Source of the DNA: Roseomonas genomospecies 6
GTDB taxonomy: Bacteria; Pseudomonadota; Alphaproteobacteria; Azospirillales; Azospirillaceae
NCBI RefSeq assembly: GCF_008365375.1
Contig: NZ_QOKW01000001.1
Span: forward strand, 248,001 to 312,000
Direction: 5' to 3'
Length of the DNA: 64,000 bases
Below the pieces are notes generated by a model. The model worked only from the letters and a program-made list of their open reading frames with translations, had not been told where the DNA came from and did no database searches. Shown here one piece after another: positions 34,755 to 43,093 of this stretch (position 1 is its first letter; the number at the start of each line of letters is the position of its first letter). The position numbers and the translations under genes are program-made.

Positions 34755-35837
34755 GTGAAGGCCATCATCGAGGGCGTGCGCATCGCGGGGTTCCGTGCCG
34801 CCGTGCCGCCGCATCGTCATTCCTTCATGGAAGACCATTCCCTCTTCACGGCGGAGGAGGCGGAGAAGCTGTTCGCCACCACCGGCGTGTACGAGCGCCG
34901 CATCGCCCCGCCCCACATCTGCGCGTCGGACATGTGCGTGGCGGCGGCGGAAGGGCTGCTGGCGCAGCTCGGCTGGGACCCGGCCAGCGTGGATGTGCTG
35001 GTCTTCGTGTCGCAGGACGCGGACTACAACGTGCCGGCGACCTCCTGCGTCATGCAGAAGCGGCTGGGGCTGGCGACGGGCGCCGCCTGTTTCGACGTCA
35101 ATCTGGGCTGCTCCGGCTTCGTCTACGGGCTGTGGATGGCCGGGCGGCTGCTCGGCGGATCGACGGGGCGGCGGGCGATCGTGCTGTGCGGCGACACCAG
35201 CTCGCGCCATCTCGTGCCGGGGGACCGTTCAACCCTGCCGCTGTTCGGCGACGCGGGCGGCGCCGTGGCGCTGGAGGTCGCGGAGGGGGCAACGCCGATC
35301 CATGTCGTCGTCGGCACGGACGGCGGCGGGGCCAGGAACATCTGGGTCAAGGCCGGCGGGCGCCGCAACTCGCTGGTGCCGGACCGCGAGCCCTGGCCGG
35401 CGGAAAAGCAGGAGCAGATGTTCACCGACTCGCGCCTGTCGCTGAACGGGGCGGAAATCTTCGCCTTCACGCTGCGCGCCGTGCCGCCGCTGGTCCGCGA
35501 GACGCTGGAGTTCGCGGGCGTGGGGGTGGAGGACATCGACCTCTGCGTGATGCACCAGGCCAACGCCTTCATGCTGGAGCATCTGCGCAAGAAGACCAAA
35601 TTCCCGCCGGAAAAGTTCGTCGTGGACATGCACGATTTCGGCAACACCAGTTCGGCCTCCATCCCGCTGGCGGTCAGCCACCGGCTGGGCGAGGCGCTGT
35701 CCACCGGAACGCGCAAGATGCTGCTGGCCGGCTTCGGCGTCGGCTGGTCCTGGGGCGCCGTGGTCGCCGACGTCGGGCCGATCCCGGCCCCGGAGGTGCA
35801 GGAGATTCCCGACGATTTTCCCTTGCTGACCCTGTAG
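34755..35837 (+). CDS. 3-oxoacyl-ACP synthase III (KASIII/FabH-like), copy 2
   Basis: The 360-residue protein keeps Cys119 (VNLGCSGFVYG), His267 (VMHQANAF) and Asn297 (DFGNTSSAS), plus GFGVGWSWG near the end. It is a paralogue of the KASIII at 21443-22510, with the same GLW after the Cys motif and the same C-terminal motif. The GTG start has GGAGGA eight bases upstream. It is divergent from the Rieske gene and 13 bases ahead of an SDR, forming a second condensing/reducing pair. It likely makes a short acyl chain for sugar modification. Confidence 0.9.
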   Translation: MKAIIEGVRIAGFRAAVPPHRHSFMEDHSLFTAEEAEKLFATTGVYERRIAPPHICASDMCVAAAEGLLAQLGWDPASVDVLVFVSQDADYNVPATSCVMQKRLGLATGAACFDVNLGCSGFVYGLWMAGRLLGGSTGRRAIVLCGDTSSRHLVPGDRSTLPLFGDAGGAVALEVAEGATPIHVVVGTDGGGARNIWVKAGGRRNSLVPDREPWPAEKQEQMFTDSRLSLNGAEIFAFTLRAVPPLVRETLEFAGVGVEDIDLCVMHQANAFMLEHLRKKTKFPPEKFVVDMHDFGNTSSASIPLAVSHRLGEALSTGTRKMLLAGFGVGWSWGAVVADVGPIPAPEVQEIPDDFPLLTL

Positions 35838-35850
35838 GGGCCGCCGGACC

Positions 35851-36621
35851 GTGCGCAACCCGCTCGACCTCACGGGACGGCGCCTGCTGGTGACCGGGGC
35901 CTCCGCCGACAGCGACATCGGACGGGAGATCTGCCGGACCCTGGCCGGGCTGGGCGCCTCCCTGACTCTGGTGGGCCGCCGCGCCGACGCGCTGGAGGCC
36001 ACCCGCGCGCTGCTGGACGGACCGGACCGCCACGCCGTTGCCCCCTTCGACCTGACCGACCTGGACGCCATCCCCGGCTGGATGAAGGGGCTCACGGAAT
36101 CCAGCGGCCCCTTCGCCGGGCTGGTCCATTCCGCGTCGGAGCAGGGCTATTCGGTGCTGCGGCAGATCAACCGGGCGCAGTTCGACCGCTATTTCACGCT
36201 GAACGTCGGGGCGTCGCTGATGCTGGCGCGCGGCTTCCACCAGAAGGGTGTCTTCGCCTCCGGCGGCGGGTCCATCGTCTATGTCGGCTCGGTCGCCGGG
36301 CTGAAGGGGCAGAAGGGCCGCTCGCTCTACGCCGCGAGCAAGGCGGCGCTGGTATCGGTGGCGCAGTCGCTGGCGCTGGAACTGGCGGACAGGCGAATCC
36401 GCGTAAACGTGGTGGCCCCGGCGGTGGTTCTTGGCGCCAAGGCGGAGAAGCAGTTCGCCATGCTGCCGGCGGAACAGAACGCCGCACTCGCCGCCGCCCA
36501 CCCGCTGGGCTACGGCGCGCCGCAGGACGTGGCCGACGCGGTGGCCTATCTGCTGGCCGACAGCGGGCGCTGGGTGACCGGGACCGTGCTTCCGGTGGAC
36601 GGCGGCTTCACCGCGGGATGA
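35851..36621 (+). CDS. short-chain dehydrogenase/reductase with altered cofactor loop
   Basis: The 256-residue SDR shares DLTGRRLLVTGASA and FDLTDLDAIPGW with the SDR at 32747-33505. Its glycine loop is TGASADSDIG: two extra residues compared with TGASxGIG, a pattern also seen in enoyl-ACP reductases and some SDRs. NNAG is replaced by HSAS. Catalytic SVAGLKG / YAASK is intact. It follows KASIII copy 2 on the plus strand. It may reduce the 3-oxoacyl-ACP made by that enzyme. GTG 35851 is the only start that keeps the full N-terminal strand. Confidence 0.85.
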   Translation: MRNPLDLTGRRLLVTGASADSDIGREICRTLAGLGASLTLVGRRADALEATRALLDGPDRHAVAPFDLTDLDAIPGWMKGLTESSGPFAGLVHSASEQGYSVLRQINRAQFDRYFTLNVGASLMLARGFHQKGVFASGGGSIVYVGSVAGLKGQKGRSLYAASKAALVSVAQSLALELADRRIRVNVVAPAVVLGAKAEKQFAMLPAEQNAALAAAHPLGYGAPQDVADAVAYLLADSGRWVTGTVLPVDGGFTAG

Positions 36622-36634
36622 CCGTGGCCTGCTT

Positions 36635-36775
36635 CCCCTCTCCCGCCCCGGGAGAGGGTGGCGCCGCAGGCGCCGGGTGAGGGTCGTGCGAGGATCACAG
36701 CCTGATCCTTGCGGGCACCCTCACCCTTCCCGCGCATGGCGCGGGCCCCTTCCCTCTCCCGGGGCGGGAGAGGGG
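36635..36775. repeat. 141-bp inverted-repeat element, copy A
   Basis: The element begins with CCCCTCTCCCGCCCCGGGAG and ends with its exact reverse complement. Each arm is itself a palindrome (CTCTCCCG / CGGGAGAG). Inside are GGCGCC-GCA-GGCGCC, GGGTGAGGG paired with CCCTCACCC, and CCCGCGC ... GCGCGGG. The whole can fold into one long imperfect hairpin. A near-identical copy lies at 47441-47579 and a single arm at 42221-42245. It looks like a small mobile palindromic (REP/MITE-like) element. Confidence 0.88.
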
Positions 36776-37824
36776 TATTCATCTGCGATTGTTGCCGCCT
36801 CCAACAGCGCCCGCGCGATGCGCACGGCGCCCTGGCCATCGACAATCCCGGCGAGCTTGCCCGCCATGACCCGCCGCCGCGCCGGATCGGCCCAGAGGTC
36901 AAGTGCCATGGCCGCGATCCGCTCAGCCGCGCCATCCGTCTGCCCCGCCACCAGGGCGCACCAACCCAGAGCCTCCGACTGGCGGGCGGCTTCCAACTGG
37001 TTGTCGGCGATGGTGACGAGGACGGCGGGCGTGCCGACGGCGGCCAGCTCGCCGGTCGTGGTGCCCGCCGCCGAGACGGCCAGCCCGGCCTGCGCCATCA
37101 AATGCCCCATGCGCGGCGTGTCGCGATGCATCCGCACGCTGTCCTTGAAACGCCCTGCCACGGCCTCCACCGCTCCCGCGTCCTGGACCGCGCCGCCGAC
37201 CGCCACGTCCAGCCGGACACCGGGCGGCAGCTTCGGAGCGAGGCATTCGATCACCGGGGCCGTCAGCCCCAGCGGGTCGGAGCCGCCGAAGGTCACCAGC
37301 AGGCTGCGGCGCTCCTCAAGCGGCGGCTTGGGCGCCGCCGCGGCCTCCCGCACCTCCCGCCGCAGCGGGGCGTAGGCGGGGCCGAGCAGCAGCCGGGCGT
37401 CCGGATTCCCGATCCTGTAGGGCAATCGCCCGGCATCCGGCGCGGCGTTGACGATCAGCCCGGCGTGAATCGGTTCCCCCGTCCCGACGTCGTCGAAGGC
37501 GAGCACCGGCAACCCCGTCTCCGCCAGCCCGGCCCGCCAGCGCTCACCGAAACCATAGCCGTCCAGCACGACGGCGGACACGGCGGCCTCCTCCGCAACG
37601 GCGCGGGTCGCGGCGAGATCGGCGGCGCTGCCGGGGTCCGCGCCGATCCGGTAAACGGCGATGCCCGCCGAGCGCAGGCGCTCCTCCAGGGCCGGCGGCA
37701 GGCTCGCCGCGGCAAAACTGGCTTCGCCGCCCAGTTCCTGCACCGCTTCGGCCAGCGCAAGGCAGCGCATGACGTGCCCGGCTCCGATGAACGCACCGGC
37801 ATCGGCGCGGAACAGCACCCTCAC
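36721..37824 (-). CDS. pseG: UDP-2,4-diacetamido-2,4,6-trideoxy-L-altrose hydrolase
   Basis: PseG removes UDP from the PseH product, giving the free sugar used by PseI. The 367-residue protein begins VRVLFRADAGAFIGAGHVMRCLALAE, the GT-B-like N-terminal loop with the active-site His of PseG. It continues with LLVTFGGSDPLGLT and SAAGTTTGELAAVGTPAVLV, both typical. The start is a GTG 17 bases after the upstream gene. The last ~19 residues (after TIADEY) are encoded by half of the repeat element 36635-36775, which also supplies the stop codon, so the natural C-terminus was probably shorter. Confidence 0.92.
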   Translation of the reverse strand: MRVLFRADAGAFIGAGHVMRCLALAEAVQELGGEASFAAASLPPALEERLRSAGIAVYRIGADPGSAADLAATRAVAEEAAVSAVVLDGYGFGERWRAGLAETGLPVLAFDDVGTGEPIHAGLIVNAAPDAGRLPYRIGNPDARLLLGPAYAPLRREVREAAAAPKPPLEERRSLLVTFGGSDPLGLTAPVIECLAPKLPPGVRLDVAVGGAVQDAGAVEAVAGRFKDSVRMHRDTPRMGHLMAQAGLAVSAAGTTTGELAAVGTPAVLVTIADNQLEAARQSEALGWCALVAGQTDGAAERIAAMALDLWADPARRRVMAGKLAGIVDGQGAVRIARALLEAATIADEYPSPAPGEGRGPRHAREG

Positions 37825-37841
37825 GGGTTTGATCTCCGCGC

Positions 37842-38516
37842 TCAATGCAGGGTCGGCGCGTCCGGCCCGGTGGGCCGCAGCCGCGTGCGGGCGGAGGACA
37901 GGCAGAAGGCGTGCCAATACAAAGCGACCAAAGCCCCCGGCAGGCTGTCCAGCTCGTGCCCCGGCAGGGCGGAGATGCCCGCCGCGTGGGCCATGGCGGC
38001 GTTGGCGGCGTTCACACTCTGCTGCGCCGCCGGGCCGATCAGCGCCAGGGTTTCCCCCAGCGCGCGGGCGTCGAGGCGCAGGGTCGCCGGGGCGACGGTC
38101 ATCTGGGCGGCCCCGTCGCGCAGACGGCCGATGGCGATGTAGGCTTCCAGAAGGTCCGGCCGGTCCTCCGGGCGCAGGACGGCGGCGACCACGCGGTTGC
38201 CGGTCAGCGGGCCGGTGCCGTCAAACTCGAACACCACGGCGCGTTCCGCCTGCCGGGCCTCGGCCAGGGCGGCGGCGCGCTCCCCGGCGGAGACTCCGGC
38301 GAGCCGCATGGCCTCCTCGAACATCTCGGGCCGCCCGCCGCCCTCGGCGTGGACGACCAAAGGCGCGTCCACCGTCGCGGCGATGGCGAGCCGACGGGCC
38401 ATGATGTTCACCGCCTCCTCCGCCGAGTCGTCCGGAACGGTGCCCTGCAACAGCTCCGCGCCCTTGCGCAGCATCACTTCGGCGAAGCTGATGTCCGGGG
38501 CGGTGGCTGGGGTCAT
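37842..38516 (-). CDS. hypothetical protein co-transcribed with pseG
   Basis: I do not recognise this 224-residue protein. It begins MTPATAPDISFAEVMLRKGA, is Ala-rich and mostly helical, and has a middle part (APLVVHAEGGGRPEMFEEAM; AVVFEFDGTGPLTGNRVVAAVL) that could be a small alpha/beta domain. No signal peptide or membrane span is present. GGAG precedes the ATG by eight bases, and pseG starts 17 bases after its stop, so the two form an operon. A role in the pseudaminate pathway or in flagellin modification is possible only by association. Confidence 0.72.
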   Translation of the reverse strand: MTPATAPDISFAEVMLRKGAELLQGTVPDDSAEEAVNIMARRLAIAATVDAPLVVHAEGGGRPEMFEEAMRLAGVSAGERAAALAEARQAERAVVFEFDGTGPLTGNRVVAAVLRPEDRPDLLEAYIAIGRLRDGAAQMTVAPATLRLDARALGETLALIGPAAQQSVNAANAAMAHAAGISALPGHELDSLPGALVALYWHAFCLSSARTRLRPTGPDAPTLH

Positions 38517-38587
38517 GGCGCGGTCTCCATCGAATGAGGTCGGCTGTTGTACGCCAGGGATGGGCGGGCGCTCAATGGCAGCCGCAA

Positions 38588-39595
38588 TCAATGATAACCG
38601 AAGGCTCCCGTCACCTTGCCGCGGAAGACCCAGTAACTGTAGGCCGTGTAGAACAGGATCGTCGGAATCAGGAAGGCCATGCCGATCAGCAGGAACACCT
38701 GCGTCTCCGGCGGGGCCGCCGCCTGCCACACCGTGATCCCCGGCGGGATCAGCACCGGCCACAGGCTGATGGCCAGCCCCAGATAGGACAGGGCGAACAG
38801 CCCCATCGCGAAGACGAAGGGCAGCACCTCCCGCCCCTCGTCCAGCGCGCGCCACAGGCCGAAGGCCAGGAAGCCCAGCATCAGCGGCACCGGCGACAGC
38901 AGCAGGATGTTGGGGACCGAGAACCAGCGCGCGGCGATGTCCGCATCCAGGAAGGGCGTCCACAGGCTGACCACGGCGACCATCACCAGCACGAGGATCA
39001 GCAGCCGGCGCGCCACGCGGAAGCACCAGTCCTGCAGGATGCCGATGGTCCGCCAGATCAGCCATGTGCTTCCCAGCAGCGCGTAGCCGGCGATCAGCGC
39101 CAACCCGCAGAACAAGCTGAAGGGGGTCAGCCAATCCAGCATGGTCCCGGCGAAGTTCCGCCCCTCCACCTTGATCCCCTGGATGAAGGAGCCCAGAACC
39201 ACCCCCTGTGCGAAGGTGGCGAGCAGCGATCCCATGAAGAACGCCTTGTTCCAAAGATGGCGGCTGCTCCGCGCCTTGAACCGGAACTCGAAAGCCACGC
39301 CGCGGAAGATCAGCGCGATCAGCATCAGCAGCAGCGGCAGGTACATGGCCGGAAGAACGATGGCGTAGGCGATGGGAAAGGCCGCGAACAGCCCCGCCCC
39401 GCCCAGGATCAGCCACGTCTCGTTGAAGTCCCAGATCGGCGCCACGGAACTCATCATGACATCCCGCGCCTCCTCGCTGGGAGCGAAGGGGTAGAGGATG
39501 CCGATTCCCAGGTCGAAGCCGTCCATCAGCACATACATGAACACCGCGAAGCCGACGATGGCGACCCAGGCGAGGGTGAGCAGACTGCCTTCCAT
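38588..39595 (-). CDS. cioB: cytochrome bd-type (cyanide-insensitive) oxidase subunit II
   Basis: Subunit II of the bd-family quinol oxidase, a membrane protein of 335 residues with about nine transmembrane helices. VLMDGFDLGIGILYPF and DFNETWLILGG near the N-terminus, and AYSYWVFRGKV at the end, are family hallmarks. It lies five bases after subunit I, so they form an operon. The pair reduces oxygen to water without pumping protons and tolerates cyanide, useful at low oxygen. Confidence 0.95.
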   Translation of the reverse strand: MEGSLLTLAWVAIVGFAVFMYVLMDGFDLGIGILYPFAPSEEARDVMMSSVAPIWDFNETWLILGGAGLFAAFPIAYAIVLPAMYLPLLLMLIALIFRGVAFEFRFKARSSRHLWNKAFFMGSLLATFAQGVVLGSFIQGIKVEGRNFAGTMLDWLTPFSLFCGLALIAGYALLGSTWLIWRTIGILQDWCFRVARRLLILVLVMVAVVSLWTPFLDADIAARWFSVPNILLLSPVPLMLGFLAFGLWRALDEGREVLPFVFAMGLFALSYLGLAISLWPVLIPPGITVWQAAAPPETQVFLLIGMAFLIPTILFYTAYSYWVFRGKVTGAFGYH

Positions 39596-39600
39596 GGATG

Positions 39601-41010
39601 TCACTCCGCGGGTTCGATGGATTCGCCGGGCACCGACATGGGCCGCTTCGGCTGGTGGCCCTGCGCAACCACCGGGATTTCCAGATCCTCGTCCAGAAGC
39701 GGCGCCGGGCCGATGGTCAGCAGCCGGAACAGGTAGTAGGTCCCCGCCCCGTAGATGACCGTGTAGACCACGACGAAGACGAGCAGCGATGTCAGCGCCG
39801 CCTCGCCGGTCAGGGCCGGCGTGACCGCGTCCGCCGTGCGGATCAGACCCTGGACCACCCAGGGCTGGCGTCCGATTTCCGTGGTGAACCAACCGGCCAG
39901 GATGGCGACGAAGCCCATCGGCATGCAGGCGATCAGCACCCTGTGGAACCAGTTCGGGCTGTAGAGCCTGCCCCGCACCCGCTGCACCAGATGGATCAGC
40001 GCCACCGTCAGCATGACCATGCCGATCGCCACCATGATTCGGAAGGTCCAGAACAGGATTTCCGGATTGGGGCGCTCGTCGACGGGGAATTGCTTCAGGC
40101 CGGGAACCACGCCGTCCCACTCGTGCGTCAGGATCAGGCTGGACAATGCAGGGATGGCGATTTCCGCGTGGTTGGTCTCGGCCTCGTTGTCGGGGATGGC
40201 GAACAGGATCAGCGGCGCCCGCGCCCCACCTTCCCAATGGCCCTCCATGGCGGCGATCTTGGCCGGCTGGTGCTCCAGCGTGTTCAGCCCGTGCAGGTCG
40301 CCGAGGAAGATCTGCAAAGGCGCCAGGACGGTGATGAGCGCCAGCGACATGCTGAGCCCCACCCGCGCGTGCTCCAGAAAGCGGTTGCGGAGCAGATAGA
40401 AGGCGCTGATGCCCGCCACCACGAACCCGGTGGTCAGGAACATCGCCGTCAGCATGTGGGCCAGCCGGTAGGGGAAGGAGGGGTTGAACACCACCGCCCA
40501 CCAGTCGGTGACGAAGAACCGCCCGTCCCGCAGTTCCGCCCCCGCCGGGGTGTGCATCCAACTGTTCGCCGACAAAATCCAGAAGGAGGACAGCACCGTC
40601 CCGAACGCCACCAGAACCGCCGCCATGAAATGGATGCCCCGCGGCACGCGGTCCCGCCCGAACAGCAGGATGCCGAGGAAGGCGGCCTCCAGGAAGAAGG
40701 CGGTCACCACCTCGTACTGGATCAGCGGACCCAGCACATTGCCCACGATGTCGGACCAGCGGCTCCAGTTCGTGCCGAACTGGTAGGTCATGACGATGCC
40801 GGACACCACGCCCATACCGAAGGAGATGGCGAAGATCCGCGTCCAGAATTCCGACAGGCTGCGGTACAGCGCCCTGCCGGTCATCAGCCACCGCGCTTCC
40901 AGAACCGCGATCCAGCAGGCCAGCCCGACCGTGAAGGAGGGAAAAAGAATGTGAAAGGAAATGACGAAGGCGAACTGTATTCGCGACAGAAGCAGCGGAT
41001 CGAGGTCCAT
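39601..41010 (-). CDS. cioA: cytochrome bd-type (cyanide-insensitive) oxidase subunit I
   Basis: The 469-residue quinol-oxidising subunit carries heme b558, b595 and d ligands. His20 (FHILFPSF), the Q-loop start GLNTLEHQPAKIAAMEG and GRQPW are visible. The Q-loop is short, the mark of the CIO (CydA2) subgroup rather than the E. coli long-loop type. GGAGGA precedes the ATG. No cydC/cydD or small cydX gene is next to the pair, unlike E. coli. Confidence 0.95.
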   Translation of the reverse strand: MDLDPLLLSRIQFAFVISFHILFPSFTVGLACWIAVLEARWLMTGRALYRSLSEFWTRIFAISFGMGVVSGIVMTYQFGTNWSRWSDIVGNVLGPLIQYEVVTAFFLEAAFLGILLFGRDRVPRGIHFMAAVLVAFGTVLSSFWILSANSWMHTPAGAELRDGRFFVTDWWAVVFNPSFPYRLAHMLTAMFLTTGFVVAGISAFYLLRNRFLEHARVGLSMSLALITVLAPLQIFLGDLHGLNTLEHQPAKIAAMEGHWEGGARAPLILFAIPDNEAETNHAEIAIPALSSLILTHEWDGVVPGLKQFPVDERPNPEILFWTFRIMVAIGMVMLTVALIHLVQRVRGRLYSPNWFHRVLIACMPMGFVAILAGWFTTEIGRQPWVVQGLIRTADAVTPALTGEAALTSLLVFVVVYTVIYGAGTYYLFRLLTIGPAPLLDEDLEIPVVAQGHQPKRPMSVPGESIEPAE

Positions 41011-41311
41011 GGCCGCGGTCCTCCGTTGGCGGTCACCCGGGCCGGACTGGACCGACCCGACCCGACCCCCAACGCAGGCCGTTCCGGGGAGTTCCCATTT
41101 TCCGGCTGCGGATACTTTCTTTCCCCCACCCCCTTGAACCGCGCCCGCGGTCGCTTATTTCTAAGCTCTTGCCGACATCCGCACATTTACGGCCGGCCCT
41201 GGGCCACAGCCGATCCCACCCCGCTCCGATGGCCCCGCCGGCCAGCCGGGCCGGGGCTCATCGGCCCTTTGCAGGGTGTTTCCCGAGGATGCCGGAATCA
41301 GGAGAAGCTCT
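41011..41311. other. divergent intergenic region cioA / rpoH
   Basis: This 301-bp stretch carries the upstream signals of both genes. The plus-strand RpoH-type promoter lies at 41133-41160. I see no clear FNR box (TTGAT-N4-ATCAA) or good sigma70 promoter for cioAB, although the region just upstream of cioA is GC-rich and could hide a weak one. No coding frame is convincing. Confidence 0.55.
41133..41160 (+). promoter_or_regulatory. RpoH-dependent promoter of rpoH
   Basis: CTTG, exactly 17 bases, then CTTATTT. This equals the alphaproteobacterial heat-shock promoter consensus as I know it (CTTG-N17/18-CYTATNT). Transcription would start near 41170, about 140 bases before the rpoH start, and would make rpoH self-activating. 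Confidence 0.75.
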
Positions 41312-42214
41312 TTGACGGAACTGGCAGTTTCTGGCGAACCCCTCACCCTCTTTCTGAAAGAATCCCGCAAGTACGACTACCTCACCCCCGATCAGGAACG
41401 CGACCTCGCCATCCGCTGGCGGGAGCGGCAGGACCGCCGCGCCCTGGACAAGCTGATCGGCAGTCACCTGCGGCTGGTTTTCAAGATGGCCCGCGGCTAT
41501 CAGGGCTACGGGCTGCCGCTGTCGGACCTGATCGCCGAAGGCAACGTCGGCGTCATGCAGGCGGCGCAGAAGTTCGACCCCGACAAGGGCTTCCGCTTCG
41601 CCACCTACGCCTCCTGGTGGATCAGGGCGGCGATCCAGGAATATGTGCTGCACAACTGGTCGCTGGTGAAGATCGGCACCACCGCGGCCCAGAAGAAGCT
41701 GTTCTTCAGCCTGCGCCGCCTGAAGGCCCAGTTGCACGACGCCGAGAACGGCACCACCCTTGGCGGCGACCTGTCGCCGGAGGCGGTGGAGAGCATCGCG
41801 ACGGAGCTGGACGTTTCCAAGGCCGACGTGATCGAGATGAACCGTCGGCTGGGCACCGACCGTTCGCTGAACGCCACCCTGGCCGAGGATGGCGACAGTG
41901 AATGGCTGGACCTGTTGGCCGACGAGCGTCCCGACCAGGAAACCGTCCTGGCCGGTGCGGAGGAGCGCAAGCGCCGCCAGCAGTTCCTGAAGCTGGGGCT
42001 GGGTGTGCTGGACGACCGCGAGCGCCAGATCCTGGTGGCCCGCCGCCTGCGCGAGGAACCGCTGACGCTGGAGGAGTTGAGCCAGCACTTCCGCGTCTCG
42101 CGCGAACGCGTGCGCCAGCTTGAGGTGCGCGCCTTCGAAAAGGTCCAGAAGGCCGTGATGGCCCAGGCCCGGCAGATTCCGGGAACCTCGGGCAAGGCGC
42201 TGCTGCCGATGTGA
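41312..42214 (+). CDS. rpoH: RNA polymerase heat-shock sigma factor
   Basis: The 300-residue sigma factor has region 2 (FKMARGYQGYGLPLSDLIAEG; FDPDKGFRFATYASWWIRAAIQEYVL), the RpoH box QKKLFFSLR that binds core polymerase, and region 4 (LEELSQHFRVSRERVRQLEVRAF). It directs transcription of chaperones and proteases. I chose the TTG at 41312 because GGAGAAG lies upstream and the protein then begins TELAVSGEPLTLFLKE as in relatives. Alphaproteobacteria often have several rpoH genes; this one is flanked by a short repeat arm that can act as its terminator. Confidence 0.94.
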   Translation: MTELAVSGEPLTLFLKESRKYDYLTPDQERDLAIRWRERQDRRALDKLIGSHLRLVFKMARGYQGYGLPLSDLIAEGNVGVMQAAQKFDPDKGFRFATYASWWIRAAIQEYVLHNWSLVKIGTTAAQKKLFFSLRRLKAQLHDAENGTTLGGDLSPEAVESIATELDVSKADVIEMNRRLGTDRSLNATLAEDGDSEWLDLLADERPDQETVLAGAEERKRRQQFLKLGLGVLDDRERQILVARRLREEPLTLEELSQHFRVSRERVRQLEVRAFEKVQKAVMAQARQIPGTSGKALLPM

Positions 42215-42220
42215 GGAAAA

Positions 42221-42245
42221 ACCCTCTCCCGGGGCGGGAGAGGGT
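42221..42245. repeat. single arm of the palindromic element / possible terminator
   Basis: ACCCTCTCCC-ggggc-GGGAGAGGGT is a perfect 10-bp hairpin matching one arm of the 140-bp elements at 36635 and 47441. It sits between the convergent rpoH and the next gene and may stop transcription in both directions, though only weak T runs follow. Confidence 0.75.
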
Positions 42246-42251
42246 TGATTT

Positions 42252-43013
42252 CTAAGGCGTGGCGAAGCGGGGCGGTTCCGGCAGCACGGAAGACCGCCGC
42301 CGCACCCCGCGCAGCGCCTGATCCACGGCGGCGATCTGATCCTCGACCGAAATCAGAACCTGCGATGTCACCTCCAGCGACCGGTCCTCGTAGACCCAGC
42401 CATCCGGATGACGGTCGGCCCAGGCGGCGACCGTCCGGTCGCGCTCCTGCAGCAGGCTGTGGATCTGGGGCCGGAACAGCCGCACCATCGCGCTGATCCA
42501 GCGGTTCGCCGGCCAGGACGGGCGGGCGTGATCGACGGTGAAGCCGTCGAGCATGCGGATCACGTCCTCCGCCGCGTACCACGTCTCCCCCGTCACCCAG
42601 CGGTTCGTCGTGAACAGGCGCACCGGCTGGCCCGCCACGTCCATGGCGATCCCCACCAGATGGGACAGGGCGTCGTTGGGGTTGTCCGGCTCCTCGTAAT
42701 CCCTCAGCGGAACCGGCGCCATTCCCGGCGGCATGCCCAGCGGGCGCAGGAAGGTATGGAAATGCCCGTGCTCGCCGTCCGGGCGCTCGTCCTCGGGGTG
42801 GCAGTGGTAGTAGTACTGGGCGTGGTATTCGGCGTCGTAGACGTCGCCCGGCGGGTAGTGCCGCCATTCGTAGAGCGTGCCGTGCCCGCGCAGAAGCTCC
42901 CCCACGACCGTGTCGCCGGTCTTGGCGAGCACGCGCTGGCACAGCCGGACCTCCCGCGCGGCCTCGGACATCGCCTGCAATTCGTCGCGCGAAAGCTCCG
43001 AAAGCTCCATCAT
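42252..43013 (-). CDS. conserved hypothetical protein, His-rich
   Basis: The 253-residue protein starts MMELSELSRDELQAMSEAAREV. A central segment is packed with aromatic and His residues (EYHAQYYYHCHPEDE, then GEHGHFHTFL), which could bind metal. The rest includes VPLRDYEEPD and FTTNRWVTGETWY. No signal peptide or membrane span. I recall similar proteins as uncharacterised in alphaproteobacteria but cannot name the family with certainty. It is convergent with rpoH and separate from the Mla operon. Confidence 0.7.
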   Translation of the reverse strand: MMELSELSRDELQAMSEAAREVRLCQRVLAKTGDTVVGELLRGHGTLYEWRHYPPGDVYDAEYHAQYYYHCHPEDERPDGEHGHFHTFLRPLGMPPGMAPVPLRDYEEPDNPNDALSHLVGIAMDVAGQPVRLFTTNRWVTGETWYAAEDVIRMLDGFTVDHARPSWPANRWISAMVRLFRPQIHSLLQERDRTVAAWADRHPDGWVYEDRSLEVTSQVLISVEDQIAAVDQALRGVRRRSSVLPEPPRFATP

Positions 43014-43093
43014 CGGATGCTCTGCCCCGTTGCCCCTGCCGGTCCTTGATCCCTATTACGTATGAGGCTTTGACCGCATGGCAAGCGCTTTCC

